From Microbacterium sp. TNHR37B (GTDB lineage Bacteria; Actinomycetota; Actinomycetes; Actinomycetales; Microbacteriaceae): a DNA stretch of 64,000 nt. Location of the stretch: the NCBI RefSeq assembly GCF_001620065.1, contig NZ_LQGV01000001.1, positions 620,001 through 684,000 on the forward strand, read 5' to 3'. The position numbers and the translations under genes were made by a program. The notes beneath the pieces were generated by a model. That model was given only the letters and a program-made list of their open reading frames with translations, was not told the DNA's origin and did not search any database. Positions 45,248-53,245 of the stretch are shown piece after piece; the stretch's first letter is position 1; the number at the start of each line of letters is the position of its first letter.

Positions 45248-46198
45248 TCAGGGTGTGAGCTGCCGCACCGGCACGTCGCCGGACGGAAGATCAGTAGGGG
45301 TGGGTGCCTGGGTGCCGGGCAGAGCGGCTGCCGCCGATCCGTAGCGGATACCGAGCCGGACCCGGTCTGCCGGGGGCGCGCCGCTGACGGTGGCCAGGAG
45401 GAAGCCGGCCAGCGAACTGTCGCCGGCACCGACCGTGCTTCGCACGCGGGTGGGGGGCGGCGTTCCCTGCCAGGCGCCTCCTGCCTCGACCAGCACTGCG
45501 CCGTCGCCACCGAGGGTGACGAACGCGGCGCCCACGCGCGCGGGCACCAGCGACCGGGCGATGTCGGCCACGGTCTCGGCCAGCGGACGCGACGGGTCGA
45601 GGGAGACACCGGCGAGCTCGGCGAGCTCGTCCTCGTTGGGCTTGATGAGGTCGGCACGCCCGTCGGCGACGACGGCGCGAAGTGCCTCCCCCGACGTGTC
45701 GACCGCGATCGAGGGGGCACTGTCGCCCCATCGCGAGCGCACGGCCCGGATCAGCCGCACGTAGTAGTCGGTCGGGAGGCCAGGAGCGAGCGAGCCGGCG
45801 AGCACGAGCCAGTTCGCGCCACCGGCCGTCTCGACGACGGCCTCTTCGAGCGCGACCGCTTCGGCCGCCGCGAGCGGGGCGCCGGGAAGGTTCAGCTTGG
45901 TGGTCTCCCCCGCCGGGTCGGCGATGGTGAGATTGGCCCGCACCGATCCCCGGACAGGCACCGTGCGCACGGGAAGTCGCGCGCCACGAAGGGCCGCGGC
46001 GAAAGGGTCGCCATCGTTGAGGGGCAGGACGGCGACGGTCGGGTGGCCCGCCGCGGCGATCACACGAGCGACGTTGATGCCCTTCCCCCCCGCGTCTTCG
46101 CGAGCCGTCGAGGCCGCCTGTACCTCGCCGACCCGGAGCGGTGCGGGGAGGGCGATCGTGCGGTCCAGAGAAGGATGGGTCGTGACAGTGACGATCAT
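45248..46198 (-). CDS. fruK: 1-phosphofructokinase
   Basis: A 316-aa PfkB-family kinase that converts fructose-1-phosphate to fructose-1,6-bisphosphate. TVTTHPSLDRTI, DAGGKGINVARVIAAAGH and the C-terminal STVGAGDSSLAGFL (catalytic Asp) are the signatures. The ATG overlaps the fruR stop (ATGA), so a frame extending upstream is rejected. Confidence 0.95.
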   Translation of the reverse strand: MIVTVTTHPSLDRTIALPAPLRVGEVQAASTAREDAGGKGINVARVIAAAGHPTVAVLPLNDGDPFAAALRGARLPVRTVPVRGSVRANLTIADPAGETTKLNLPGAPLAAAEAVALEEAVVETAGGANWLVLAGSLAPGLPTDYYVRLIRAVRSRWGDSAPSIAVDTSGEALRAVVADGRADLIKPNEDELAELAGVSLDPSRPLAETVADIARSLVPARVGAAFVTLGGDGAVLVEAGGAWQGTPPPTRVRSTVGAGDSSLAGFLLATVSGAPPADRVRLGIRYGSAAAALPGTQAPTPTDLPSGDVPVRQLTP

Positions 46199-46977
46199 GC
46201 GACGTGCACCTCCACGCCCGCCTCGTCGAGAGCGTCGGCGAGAGCGCCGGACGGGGCGGCGTCGGTGAGCAGGACGTCGACCGCGCTGAGCGGGGCGAAG
46301 GAGACCAGCAGCTCGGAATCGAACTTCTCCGCGTCGGCGAGAACCACCACGCGCCGTGCCGAGGCGACGATCGCACGCTTGACGGCCGCCTCGTCGGGGT
46401 CGGGGGTGCTCAAGCCGAACGCCGGGGACACTCCGTTGGTACCGACGAAGGCCACATCGGGACGCAGGCGCGCGATGGCCTCCACCGTCTGGGCGCCGAC
46501 AGCCGCCGCGGTGAGCCCGCGCACCCGGCCTCCGATCGCGGTGAGCCCGACAGCACTGCCCGCCAGCAGGTGAGCGGTCGTCATCGAGTGGGTGACGACC
46601 TCCACCGACGAGGGCTCCCCCGCCGCCACCGCCGCGAGCTCTTGCGCCACGGCCGCCACCGTCGTTCCGGCGTCGAGGTACACCGATCCGGTGAACGAGC
46701 CACCCAGGAGCGAGATCGCCGCCCGTGCGATCGCCTGCTTGGCAGGGTTCCTCACCCCGGCACGCTCCGCGAAGGACGGCTCTGCGGTGCTCACCCGGGT
46801 GCGTGAGACCGCTCCTCCATGCACACGACGGACGACGCCGGTGGACTCGAGCGCGGCGAGGTCGCGACGGACGGTCTCCGTGGTCACGGCGAACCGATCG
46901 GCGAGATCGACGACCGATACGCGGCCATCGACCGCGATCAGCTGCTCGATCTGATGCTGGCGCTCCGTCGCGTACAT
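46195..46977 (-). CDS. DeoR-family repressor of the fructose operon
   Basis: A 260-aa DeoR/GlpR regulator. The N-terminal helix-turn-helix is RVSVVDLADRFAVTTETVRRDLAALE, and the C-terminal sugar-phosphate sensor has YLDAGTTVAAVAQEL, VGTNGVS and DAEKFD. It is the first gene of the fru operon and probably responds to fructose-1-phosphate. AGGAGG lies 5-6 bases before ATG 46977. Direct repeats upstream are its likely operators. Confidence 0.93.
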   Translation of the reverse strand: MYATERQHQIEQLIAVDGRVSVVDLADRFAVTTETVRRDLAALESTGVVRRVHGGAVSRTRVSTAEPSFAERAGVRNPAKQAIARAAISLLGGSFTGSVYLDAGTTVAAVAQELAAVAAGEPSSVEVVTHSMTTAHLLAGSAVGLTAIGGRVRGLTAAAVGAQTVEAIARLRPDVAFVGTNGVSPAFGLSTPDPDEAAVKRAIVASARRVVVLADAEKFDSELLVSFAPLSAVDVLLTDAAPSGALADALDEAGVEVHVA

Positions 46978-46992
46978 TCGTCCTCCTTGAAC

Positions 46993-47054
46993 AAGCCACA
47001 CGTTACAACACTTAACAACATGTTCACAAGAGGTAAAGCCACACGTTCCCACAC
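46993..47054. promoter_or_regulatory. Direct-repeat operators and AT-rich promoter of the fru operon
   Basis: Two 19-bp direct repeats with 17 matches start AAGCCACACGTT at 46993-47011 and 47036-47054, 43 bases apart (centre to centre). Between them is unusually AT-rich DNA with TTGTGA and TGTAAC, a possible -35/-10 pair on the minus strand, and near-repeats of GTTGTTAA. They are the likely DeoR-type operators. Confidence 0.6.
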
Positions 47055-47093
47055 TCGATCGGATGCCGGCTCGCCGCGGCGGTGCAGCAAAAG

Positions 47094-47126
47094 GAGAAGG
47101 CCCCGACGGCGCGTCGGGGCCTTCTC
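47094..47126. terminator. Terminator of the putative oxygenase gene
   Basis: A perfect 15-bp stem, GAGAAGGCCCCGACG (47094-47108) with its complement (47112-47126), and a 3-nt loop, 15 bases past the stop of the 257-aa gene on the minus strand. Confidence 0.8.
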
Positions 47127-47141
47127 AGAAGGATGTGAGGC

Positions 47142-47915
47142 TCAGGCCTCGCTCATCACCGTGACTTCGCGCTGACCGCGAGCGGCCAGTGCCGCCGCAC
47201 GGGCGGCGAGGCGCCGGGCCTGCTCCGCCTGCCCTGCGTCGAGGATCTCCTGGTCGACGTGCACGCTCTCGACCTTGTTCACCCCGTTGTACTTCTCGAT
47301 GTATGCGTCGAGCTCCGGACCGCTCGTCCACGACGTGATGAGGCAGTAACGCGGGGAGTCGCCGTAGTGGGTCGCCGCGTGCCACAGCCGCTGTGTGTCG
47401 ATCACCAGCTGCGCGCCCGCCGGCAGCGCGATCCGCGTCTCCTGGCTCGGGTCGGTGCGGTTCTCACGCAGGACGAAGAAGCTGTCCTTGTCGTCGGTGA
47501 GGTTGAAGAAGCTGCGCACGACCCAGCCGGTGCCATCGGGGTTGAGACGGTTGTTGTCGTCCTGGTGGAGGTTGTAGAGGCAGTCCGCGTACGTGTTCGG
47601 CTGCAGCTCGATGATGCGGCAGCGCCCGACGTTCGCGCCCGGCTCCAGCGCGCGCTCGGTGAGCGTCGGCGCGATCGCGGTCTGCGAGTCGATCCAGACG
47701 CCGTCCTTGTCGGTGCGCGGCGGCTTGTGGTTCCAGAAGCCGTTGCACTCGATCTCGCCCTTGGCCGAAGCCAGCGGCGCGAAGCGGGTGTCACCCGAGG
47801 ACTTCCAGTCGACGTACTCGACGTCGAGCCACTCCTTGGGATCGATCGGCTTGTTGTACATGTCGAGGACGACGTAACCGGTCTCCTCCAGAGCAGCGCT
47901 CTTGATGTATGCCAT
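47142..47915 (-). CDS. Putative Fe(II)/2-oxoglutarate-type oxygenase (unnamed family)
   Basis: A 257-aa protein that I do not recognise by name. The middle has a plausible double-stranded-beta-helix metal triad: H117-x-D119 (NLHQDDNNR) and His179 or His183 (RLWHAATHYGDSPRY), with Arg189 placed to bind 2-oxoglutarate. RSFFNLTDDKDSFFVLREN lies between. The C-terminus is Ala/Arg-rich. No signal peptide. An iron-repressor-like box overlaps its predicted promoter, fitting an iron-linked role. Alternatively a cupin of other function. Confidence 0.7.
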   Translation of the reverse strand: MAYIKSAALEETGYVVLDMYNKPIDPKEWLDVEYVDWKSSGDTRFAPLASAKGEIECNGFWNHKPPRTDKDGVWIDSQTAIAPTLTERALEPGANVGRCRIIELQPNTYADCLYNLHQDDNNRLNPDGTGWVVRSFFNLTDDKDSFFVLRENRTDPSQETRIALPAGAQLVIDTQRLWHAATHYGDSPRYCLITSWTSGPELDAYIEKYNGVNKVESVHVDQEILDAGQAEQARRLAARAAALAARGQREVTVMSEA

Positions 47916-47965
47916 GACGGATCATGCCCTTTCTGTCGGACCAGCGAAGTTTTTACAGGCCCGAC

Positions 47966-47979
47966 TTAGGCAAGCCTAC
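47966..47979. promoter_or_regulatory. DtxR/IdeR-like iron box
   Basis: TTAGGCAAGCCTAC contains the inverted repeat TAGGC-AA-GCCTA (47967-47978) and resembles the actinobacterial iron box core TTAGGCAAGCCTAA. On the minus strand it sits about 17 bases upstream of TAAAAA, so it would block the promoter of the putative oxygenase gene. It is 60 bases upstream of the divergent DUF262 gene and could affect that gene as well. Confidence 0.5.
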
Positions 47980-48038
47980 AGAGGGCCGCTGCGAGGCCGA
48001 CTAGACTCGTCCGGGGTTTCGAGGAGCGATACGAGAGC

Positions 48039-50054
48039 ATGACCACAGCCACGAATGTCGATGCGACCGCCGTCAACACGATCGAGTGGCTCTCCGCCCC
48101 CGATACCACGATCGTCGTCCCGGTGTACCAGCGTCAGTACCGGTGGGACATCGGCGGGTGCGAGCAGCTCCTCCGCGATGTGCGGGCGGTGGCAGACGCC
48201 GCCGACGACGACACGCACTTCCTTGGTTCGATCCTCTCCACCGCGGCCGATGCCGCCAGCGCCGACGGTGCTCACCTCGTCTTGATCGACGGCCAGCAGC
48301 GCATCACCACGCTCATGCTCCTCGTCGCCGCACTTCATCACACCCTTGCCGTGGACGACCCCGCCACGGCGGCCGAGCTGGAGCGCGTGCTCATCCGCGC
48401 CGACGATCCGCACGCGACCAAGCTCCGCCCCCATCGGGCGTGGGCGGACGTGTTCGAGAGCGTCGTACTCGACCGTCGCGCGCCGGAGGACGCGGACCGG
48501 GTGTCGCGATTCGACGACAACTACGCCTTCTTCCGGAGCCAGATCCGGCCCGAGGAAGCCGCGCACATCTGGCGCGGGCTGCGACGGCTCGAGCACGTCT
48601 CGATCACCCTGGGCGCGGGCGCCAACGCGCAGCAGATCTTCGAGAGCCTCAACTCCACCGGAGAGCCGCTGCGCGACCACGAGCTCATCCACAACTACGT
48701 GCTCATGGGACTCACCCACGGCGAGCAGACCGAGATCGAGCGCGAGTACTGGCTTCCGATCGAGCAGAACACCGGGGACGAGATCGGCGCGTTCTGGCGC
48801 CACTACCTCGTCATGCTCACGGGGCGGGAAGTCACCGTGACCGGCGGGCGCGGCGTCTACGACACCTTCCGCGCACGCTTCCCGCGACTGGACATCGACT
48901 CGCTCCGCCGTCACGCCGCACAGTGGCGGGAGTTCTCGGAGATCTACCGCACGCTGATCGATCCCGCGGCGATCGACGATCCCGCATTGCGCGATCAGTT
49001 CGCGTGGCTGAACACCTTCGGGCGAGGCATGTACCCGCTCGTCATGGGCCTGTACCGGGACTACCTCCACGGTTCGCTTCCGGCCCACGAGCTCGTGAGG
49101 ATCGTGGAGTACTTGCAGTCGCTCCTCCTGCGCCGCGAGATCCTGGGCCTGTCCAACGACCGGCTCGTCGCCCGGCTGTGCCGAGCATCCACCCTCGGGA
49201 TCGACGCGCTCTCGCACGCCATCGGGCGCATCACACCGTCCGACCAGCGGACGCGGGTCGGCCTCAAGTACAGCGCCCTTCCCCACGCCGTCTACGTGCT
49301 CGGCCGCCTGTCGGACGTCTCGCCCGACACCGCCGTCGACCTCGACCACCTGGTTCCGTTGGCGCCGGGCGACGAGTGGAGCGGCGACGGCACGCGCCGC
49401 TGGGCAGACCTCAGCGACGACGAGCAGAACGCGCACCGTGCCCTCGCGCCCACCCTCGGCAACCTCGCGCTCCTCGAGCCCGAGCTGGCCGAGCGCGCCT
49501 TCGACGCCGACTTCCCCACCAAACGCGGTGTCTACGCCCACAGCGGCATCGCGCTCAGCCGCGAGGTCGCCGAAGCCACCACCTGGGGAACGGCCGCGAT
49601 CGCCGCACGCACCGAGCACCTCACCGCCGAGTTCATGCGCGTGTGGTCGCGCCCCGATGTCGTCGGCATCGACGACGACAACCTCACCCCCGTGCTCGAT
49701 GCCAAGATGCGTCGCGGGTGGCCTCCGGGCTGGCAGCGCGAGTTCGACTACGTCGAGTTCCGCGGCGAGCACTGGGAGGTCAAGGACGTCAAGTACCTCT
49801 TCCACCGCATCTTCCAGCGCCTGTGGGCCGAGTCGCGCCAGAGCGTCATCGACTTCAGCGCCCGACGCGGAGGACCGGTGTACCCCGCGATGGCGTGGAA
49901 CGGCCAGTGGGACGAGATCGCCCCGGGGCAGTTCCTCTACCTCGGGTGGGATTCCCGATACATGCTCTCCGCCGTCCAGGGTGTGCTCGACGAGGCGGGA
50001 TGGGCCTCCGAGGTCTTCCTCAAGTACTCCTACATCGGCGACGCGATGCCCTGA
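48039..50054 (+). CDS. Single-chain GmrSD-like DUF262/DUF1524 (HNH) protein
   Basis: A 671-aa protein. The N-terminal DUF262 (ParB/Srx-like) domain has VPVYQRQYRW (27-36), FLGSI (61-65) and DGQQRITTL (84-92), then FESLNSTGEPLRDHELI (201-217). The DUF1524 HNH-like region has DLDHLVPLAPG (434-444) and LGNLALLEP (473-481). The usual final asparagine of the HNH motif appears replaced (LAERAFDADF). Residues about 560-671 form an extra domain with no family I recognise. GmrSD proteins are modification-dependent restriction nucleases that act on phage DNA, so an anti-phage role is inferred. It stands alone, without a methylase. Confidence 0.85.
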   Translation: MTTATNVDATAVNTIEWLSAPDTTIVVPVYQRQYRWDIGGCEQLLRDVRAVADAADDDTHFLGSILSTAADAASADGAHLVLIDGQQRITTLMLLVAALHHTLAVDDPATAAELERVLIRADDPHATKLRPHRAWADVFESVVLDRRAPEDADRVSRFDDNYAFFRSQIRPEEAAHIWRGLRRLEHVSITLGAGANAQQIFESLNSTGEPLRDHELIHNYVLMGLTHGEQTEIEREYWLPIEQNTGDEIGAFWRHYLVMLTGREVTVTGGRGVYDTFRARFPRLDIDSLRRHAAQWREFSEIYRTLIDPAAIDDPALRDQFAWLNTFGRGMYPLVMGLYRDYLHGSLPAHELVRIVEYLQSLLLRREILGLSNDRLVARLCRASTLGIDALSHAIGRITPSDQRTRVGLKYSALPHAVYVLGRLSDVSPDTAVDLDHLVPLAPGDEWSGDGTRRWADLSDDEQNAHRALAPTLGNLALLEPELAERAFDADFPTKRGVYAHSGIALSREVAEATTWGTAAIAARTEHLTAEFMRVWSRPDVVGIDDDNLTPVLDAKMRRGWPPGWQREFDYVEFRGEHWEVKDVKYLFHRIFQRLWAESRQSVIDFSARRGGPVYPAMAWNGQWDEIAPGQFLYLGWDSRYMLSAVQGVLDEAGWASEVFLKYSYIGDAMP

Positions 50055-50067
50055 CGACGCCCGTCGC

Positions 50068-50424
50068 TCACGCCTCCGCCAACACGAGGGTGTTCTCGCC
50101 ACTGTCGCGCAAGGTCACCGACCGGCCGCTCGGCTCACTCGACACCTCGGATAGTGCGGCGCCCATGGAGCGCAAGCGGACGACGTCTGCGTCGAAGTCG
50201 TCGGTGTAGATCACGACGACGGGCTCGTCACAGCCCCGCGCCTCGGCGTCAGGAAACAGCCAGATCCCGGCGTCGCCTCTGCCGCCGGGGCCCACGTGAA
50301 CGGCGCGGAATCCCGGGAAGATCTCCTGATCGAACAGCGCCGTGAAGCCGAAAGCAGCGCTGTAGAACGACAACGCCGCGTCGAGGTCAGAAACGCGCAC
50401 AACGGCTCGTCCCACTCGGTTCAT
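50068..50424 (-). CDS. VOC-domain (glyoxalase/bleomycin-resistance-like) protein
   Basis: A 118-aa single VOC domain: MNRVGRAVVRVSDLDAALSFYSAAFGF, VVVIYTDDFDADVVRLR and a C-terminal VTLRDSGENTLVLAE. AAGGAG precedes the ATG, which overlaps the TetR gene stop (ATGA). VOC proteins bind metals and small hydrophobic ligands or confer drug binding. Its coupling to a TetR regulator recalls the fused TetR-VOC protein at 14.9 kb. Confidence 0.86.
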   Translation of the reverse strand: MNRVGRAVVRVSDLDAALSFYSAAFGFTALFDQEIFPGFRAVHVGPGGRGDAGIWLFPDAEARGCDEPVVVIYTDDFDADVVRLRSMGAALSEVSSEPSGRSVTLRDSGENTLVLAEA

Positions 50425-51071
50425 GTTGTTTCTCCTTGTCGGATGGTGGTCTCGGGCTCGGACGCCCCCACGCGTCGCTCTACGGAGGTTCGTGGGAGGC
50501 GGTTGTCCTGGAGGTAGGCACGCAAGCGGTCGCGCACGGCCGCGGTGTCGGTCTCGTCGGGCGCCGTGAGCGCGTGCAGCGCGAGCCCGTCGAGGAACGC
50601 GTGAAGCCGCGCGGCCGCGCCGTTCAGGGCGTCGGGATCGGCGGTGTCGCCCGCCGACCATGCCAGCACCGCCCGGCAGACGCCGCGGACGTCATCGTGG
50701 AGTGCACGTGCATCCGCTCGCAGGCTCTCGTCGGTGACCGAGAGCATGCCGAGCTGAATCTGGGCGACGAGTTCCAGGCGCCGCTCCGCGTCCAGCGGCA
50801 GCAACTCCTCGAGCACGCCGACGGCCCGCGCCACTCCCTCACCCTCCACCGCTCGGATCCGGGCTCCGGCACGACTGCGGATCTCGGCCAGACAGAATCG
50901 GCGCAGCGCCTCCTGCGTCGGGAACGCTCGCCGGAGAGAGGCGACCGCGAGCCCCGACTCCGCCGCCACGGCGCGAACGCTTACGCCGGCGATGCCGTCG
51001 CGCTCCAGCACACGCAGTGCGGCGGCCGCGATCTCCCGCTCGCGCTGCTGCGGGTCGATTCGGACGACCAC
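50421..51071 (-). CDS. TetR-family transcriptional regulator
   Basis: A 216-aa TetR regulator. The HTH is GIAGVSVRAVAAESGLAVASLRRAF and the rest is an all-helical ligand-binding domain. GTG 51071 begins two bases after the membrane gene stop, so expression is coupled; the longer open frame overlaps that gene. The regulator lies between a membrane protein and a VOC protein, likely as a small drug- or metabolite-response operon. Confidence 0.88.
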   Translation of the reverse strand: MVVRIDPQQREREIAAAALRVLERDGIAGVSVRAVAAESGLAVASLRRAFPTQEALRRFCLAEIRSRAGARIRAVEGEGVARAVGVLEELLPLDAERRLELVAQIQLGMLSVTDESLRADARALHDDVRGVCRAVLAWSAGDTADPDALNGAAARLHAFLDGLALHALTAPDETDTAAVRDRLRAYLQDNRLPRTSVERRVGASEPETTIRQGETT

Positions 51072-51073
51072 GA

Positions 51074-51625
51074 TCAGCCCCGATCCCCGACCGCGGCCGC
51101 CGGTGCTCGTCGCGGCCACACGGTGTAGCTCACCGCCCAGATGAGATCGACGGCGACGATGATCCCGAGGATCCGCAGATACCCTTCGAGCGCCGCCGTG
51201 CGCTCCGGCGCGCCCACGAAGACAACGAGCGCGCCAATGATGCCGGCGGCGATCGCTGCAGCCAGAAGGGTGAGCCCGAGATCTCGCCAGCACGCGCGGG
51301 TGTACGCCGCGCCGTAGAGCTTCGGCCGCGGCGGCGCACCGTCGAACCTCCGCGCGAACAGAGCGTCTGCCCACGCGATCATGCGGTGCCCGTAGGCGAT
51401 GGACACCCCGATATAGAGGGCGGCCAGCCCGTGATGCCACGATGCGGTGCCCCCACCGAGGAGGTCGACCGCGACGAGGATCAGCAGCACCGCGTCGATC
51501 ACGGGCGCGAGGGCCAGGAGGACCAGTCCCAGTCGGCGCCTGCGCAACAGGTAGCGCGCGGAGAGCCCGGCGAGGATCGCCACCCAGAACGCCACTTCAC
51601 ACGCGATGATCGCGATCAGGATCAT
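51074..51625 (-). CDS. Four-TM membrane protein
   Basis: A 183-aa protein with hydrophobic segments at about 1-22, 33-57, 65-80 and 120-150, and perhaps a fifth near 155-172. I recognise no named family. ATG 51625 follows GGAGG by 5 bases, and this decides the start over an ATG four codons earlier. First gene of the membrane protein-TetR-VOC operon. Confidence 0.75.
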   Translation of the reverse strand: MILIAIIACEVAFWVAILAGLSARYLLRRRRLGLVLLALAPVIDAVLLILVAVDLLGGGTASWHHGLAALYIGVSIAYGHRMIAWADALFARRFDGAPPRPKLYGAAYTRACWRDLGLTLLAAAIAAGIIGALVVFVGAPERTAALEGYLRILGIIVAVDLIWAVSYTVWPRRAPAAAVGDRG

Positions 51626-51639
51626 GCCGTCCTCCAATT

Positions 51640-51653
51640 AGTACAAGTGTGCT
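51640..51653. promoter_or_regulatory. Operator candidate of the TetR operon
   Basis: AGTACAAGTGTGCT, 15 bases upstream of the membrane gene start, is an imperfect inverted repeat (AGTACA/TGTGCT, 5 of 6 positions). It overlaps a TTGAGC box on the minus strand. Likely TetR autoregulation site. Confidence 0.4.
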
Positions 51654-51778
51654 CAATGGAGCGTACAGGATGCGACCATCAGCCGCGCGCGGCGCTGACG
51701 ACGCCCCCGCGGGGTGCGGTGCGCCGTCGATAGACTGCGTCCACCGTCAGCGTCGACCCACCCGAATCAGGAGTTCCC

Positions 51779-52627
51779 ATGCGCAAGCGCTGGATCGCGC
51801 TCATCGTCGTCGGCGCCGTCCTCCTCCTCGCCGTCGCCGGCGGGTACTGGGCAGGACGCCACCTCTTCCACATGCCCTCGGCGCGCGGCGTCGACTCGGT
51901 CGTCGGCGAGCTCAAGGGCACCCGCGTGTTGGGGGTGTTCGCGCATCCGGATGACGAACAGACCGTCAACGGGCTGTTCTGGCGCGCGAAAGACCGGGAC
52001 GGCGCCTACACGGCGATGATCACGATGACCGCCGGAGAGGCAGGTCACCAGACCCCCGAGGTCGCGCGCCAGAGCGACTTGGGGATCGTACGCACGGCGG
52101 AGGCGCTGAAGAACAGCTTCCACCTGGGGGTCGACGAACACGACGTGTGGGACTACCCCGACGGCGGCGTTCCCGACGTGCCGGAGGAGGAGCTCGTCTC
52201 GCGAGTCGTCGAGACGCTGCAACGCGTGCAGCCGGACGTCGTCGTCGGCTTCTGGCCGGCGAGCGGCGCGACCGGCCACAAGGACCACATGCAGGTGGGG
52301 CGGATCACGGAGCTCGCGATCGCGCGCGTGGCGGCCGAAGGCGGCTCCTACCGCGGTCCGGCGCACCTGGTCTACACGATCAGCCCGACCACGGCCTTGG
52401 AGCTGTTCGGCGGCGAGCAGGGGAAGCTCGTCGTGGACAACCAGCCCGACCCCGAGTACGCGATGTCGGCGGAAGTGGGAAGGAAGCACGACGGGTGGCG
52501 CATCCACGCGTCACAGGCGGACTATCTGCAGTCGTCCTACGGCCTGCCCGCGTGGCTCGTCTACGCCTTGTGGGATCAGGAGTTCTACCACGTGCGAGAC
52601 CTGGCGACGGATCCCCTCACGCCGTGA
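51779..52627 (+). CDS. PIG-L family deacetylase (membrane-anchored)
   Basis: A 282-aa protein with an N-terminal membrane anchor (residues 5-27) and a PIG-L/LmbE deacetylase domain. The zinc motif HPDDE is at 56-60 and the second ligand motif GHKDH at 166-170. Relatives remove acetyl from GlcNAc-containing substrates (MshB, Mca). The anchor means this one acts outside the membrane, so it is not MshB. AGGAG precedes the ATG. Confidence 0.88.
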   Translation: MRKRWIALIVVGAVLLLAVAGGYWAGRHLFHMPSARGVDSVVGELKGTRVLGVFAHPDDEQTVNGLFWRAKDRDGAYTAMITMTAGEAGHQTPEVARQSDLGIVRTAEALKNSFHLGVDEHDVWDYPDGGVPDVPEEELVSRVVETLQRVQPDVVVGFWPASGATGHKDHMQVGRITELAIARVAAEGGSYRGPAHLVYTISPTTALELFGGEQGKLVVDNQPDPEYAMSAEVGRKHDGWRIHASQADYLQSSYGLPAWLVYALWDQEFYHVRDLATDPLTP

Positions 52628-52645
52628 CGACGCCGGTGCGCGACG

Positions 52646-53005
52646 TCAGTCGGCGGCCCCGTAGTGGGCGATCTTCTCATCGAGCACTCCAATGGCCCGC
52701 TCCAGCTGGGACATCCGCCGTTGCAGCTCGTTGCGATGGGCGGCGAGGAATGCCACACGGTCGCCCGAGGAGGCCGTCCCGCGCAGGAGCGAGGTGAACT
52801 CGCGCAGGTCCGCGATCCCTAGGCCCGCGGTGCGCAGGCAGCTCAGGAGGCCGACCCAGAAGACGTCGTCCTCCGAATAGCGCCGGTGGCCCCCGGCCGC
52901 ACGTGCGACGGGGCCGAGGAGCTGTTCTTTCTCGTAGTACCTCAATGTGTCGAGCGAGAGCCCCGTCCGCTCCACGACCTCGCCCGGTGTCAGGGTTGCC
53001 GTCAT
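52646..53005 (-). CDS. MerR-family transcriptional regulator
   Basis: A 119-aa MerR regulator with TPGEVVERTGLSLDTLRYYEKEQLL and GGHRRYSEDDVFWVGLLSCLR, and a C-terminal coiled coil. ATG 53005 is used, with GAGGAG about 10 bases upstream. There are no metal-binding cysteines in the C-terminal part, so it is not a heavy-metal sensor of the MerR/CueR kind. Its own promoter has the long MerR-type spacer. Confidence 0.9.
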   Translation of the reverse strand: MTATLTPGEVVERTGLSLDTLRYYEKEQLLGPVARAAGGHRRYSEDDVFWVGLLSCLRTAGLGIADLREFTSLLRGTASSGDRVAFLAAHRNELQRRMSQLERAIGVLDEKIAHYGAAD

Positions 53006-53063
53006 CAGGCTCGTCTCCTCCCGTCGGCGCGGCGGCCGATCTGGTGATCCACTCTCTGTCTCT

Positions 53064-53094
53064 AGCCTGACACCTGGAGCGCGCTCCACGTCAC
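53064..53094 (-). promoter_or_regulatory. MerR-type promoter with 19-bp spacer and palindrome
   Basis: GTGACG (53094-53089) and CAGGCT (53069-53064) are separated by 19 bases on the minus strand, the hallmark of MerR-activated promoters. The spacer contains the perfect 14-bp palindrome TGGAGCGCGCTCCA (53075-53088). It drives merR itself. Confidence 0.65.
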
Positions 53095-53245
53095 GTTCCG
53101 ACCGCCGCCTTCATCGTCTCCGGCGCTCGCGTCGGCCGAGCCGCTGTCCGGCCGGGCGACGGAAAGTCCCGTATCGCGCTCACCAGGTGACGGTACGGGC
53201 GTAAACCGGACGGGGACCTGACCGACCACCCCTACGATCGCGCAC

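Noticed and set aside
47976..50102. 708-aa open frame on the minus strand opposite the DUF262 gene
   Set aside because: It mirrors codon positions of a well-supported gene, contains only low-complexity Glu/Val/Arg sequence and no family motif. It is a GC-rich antisense shadow.
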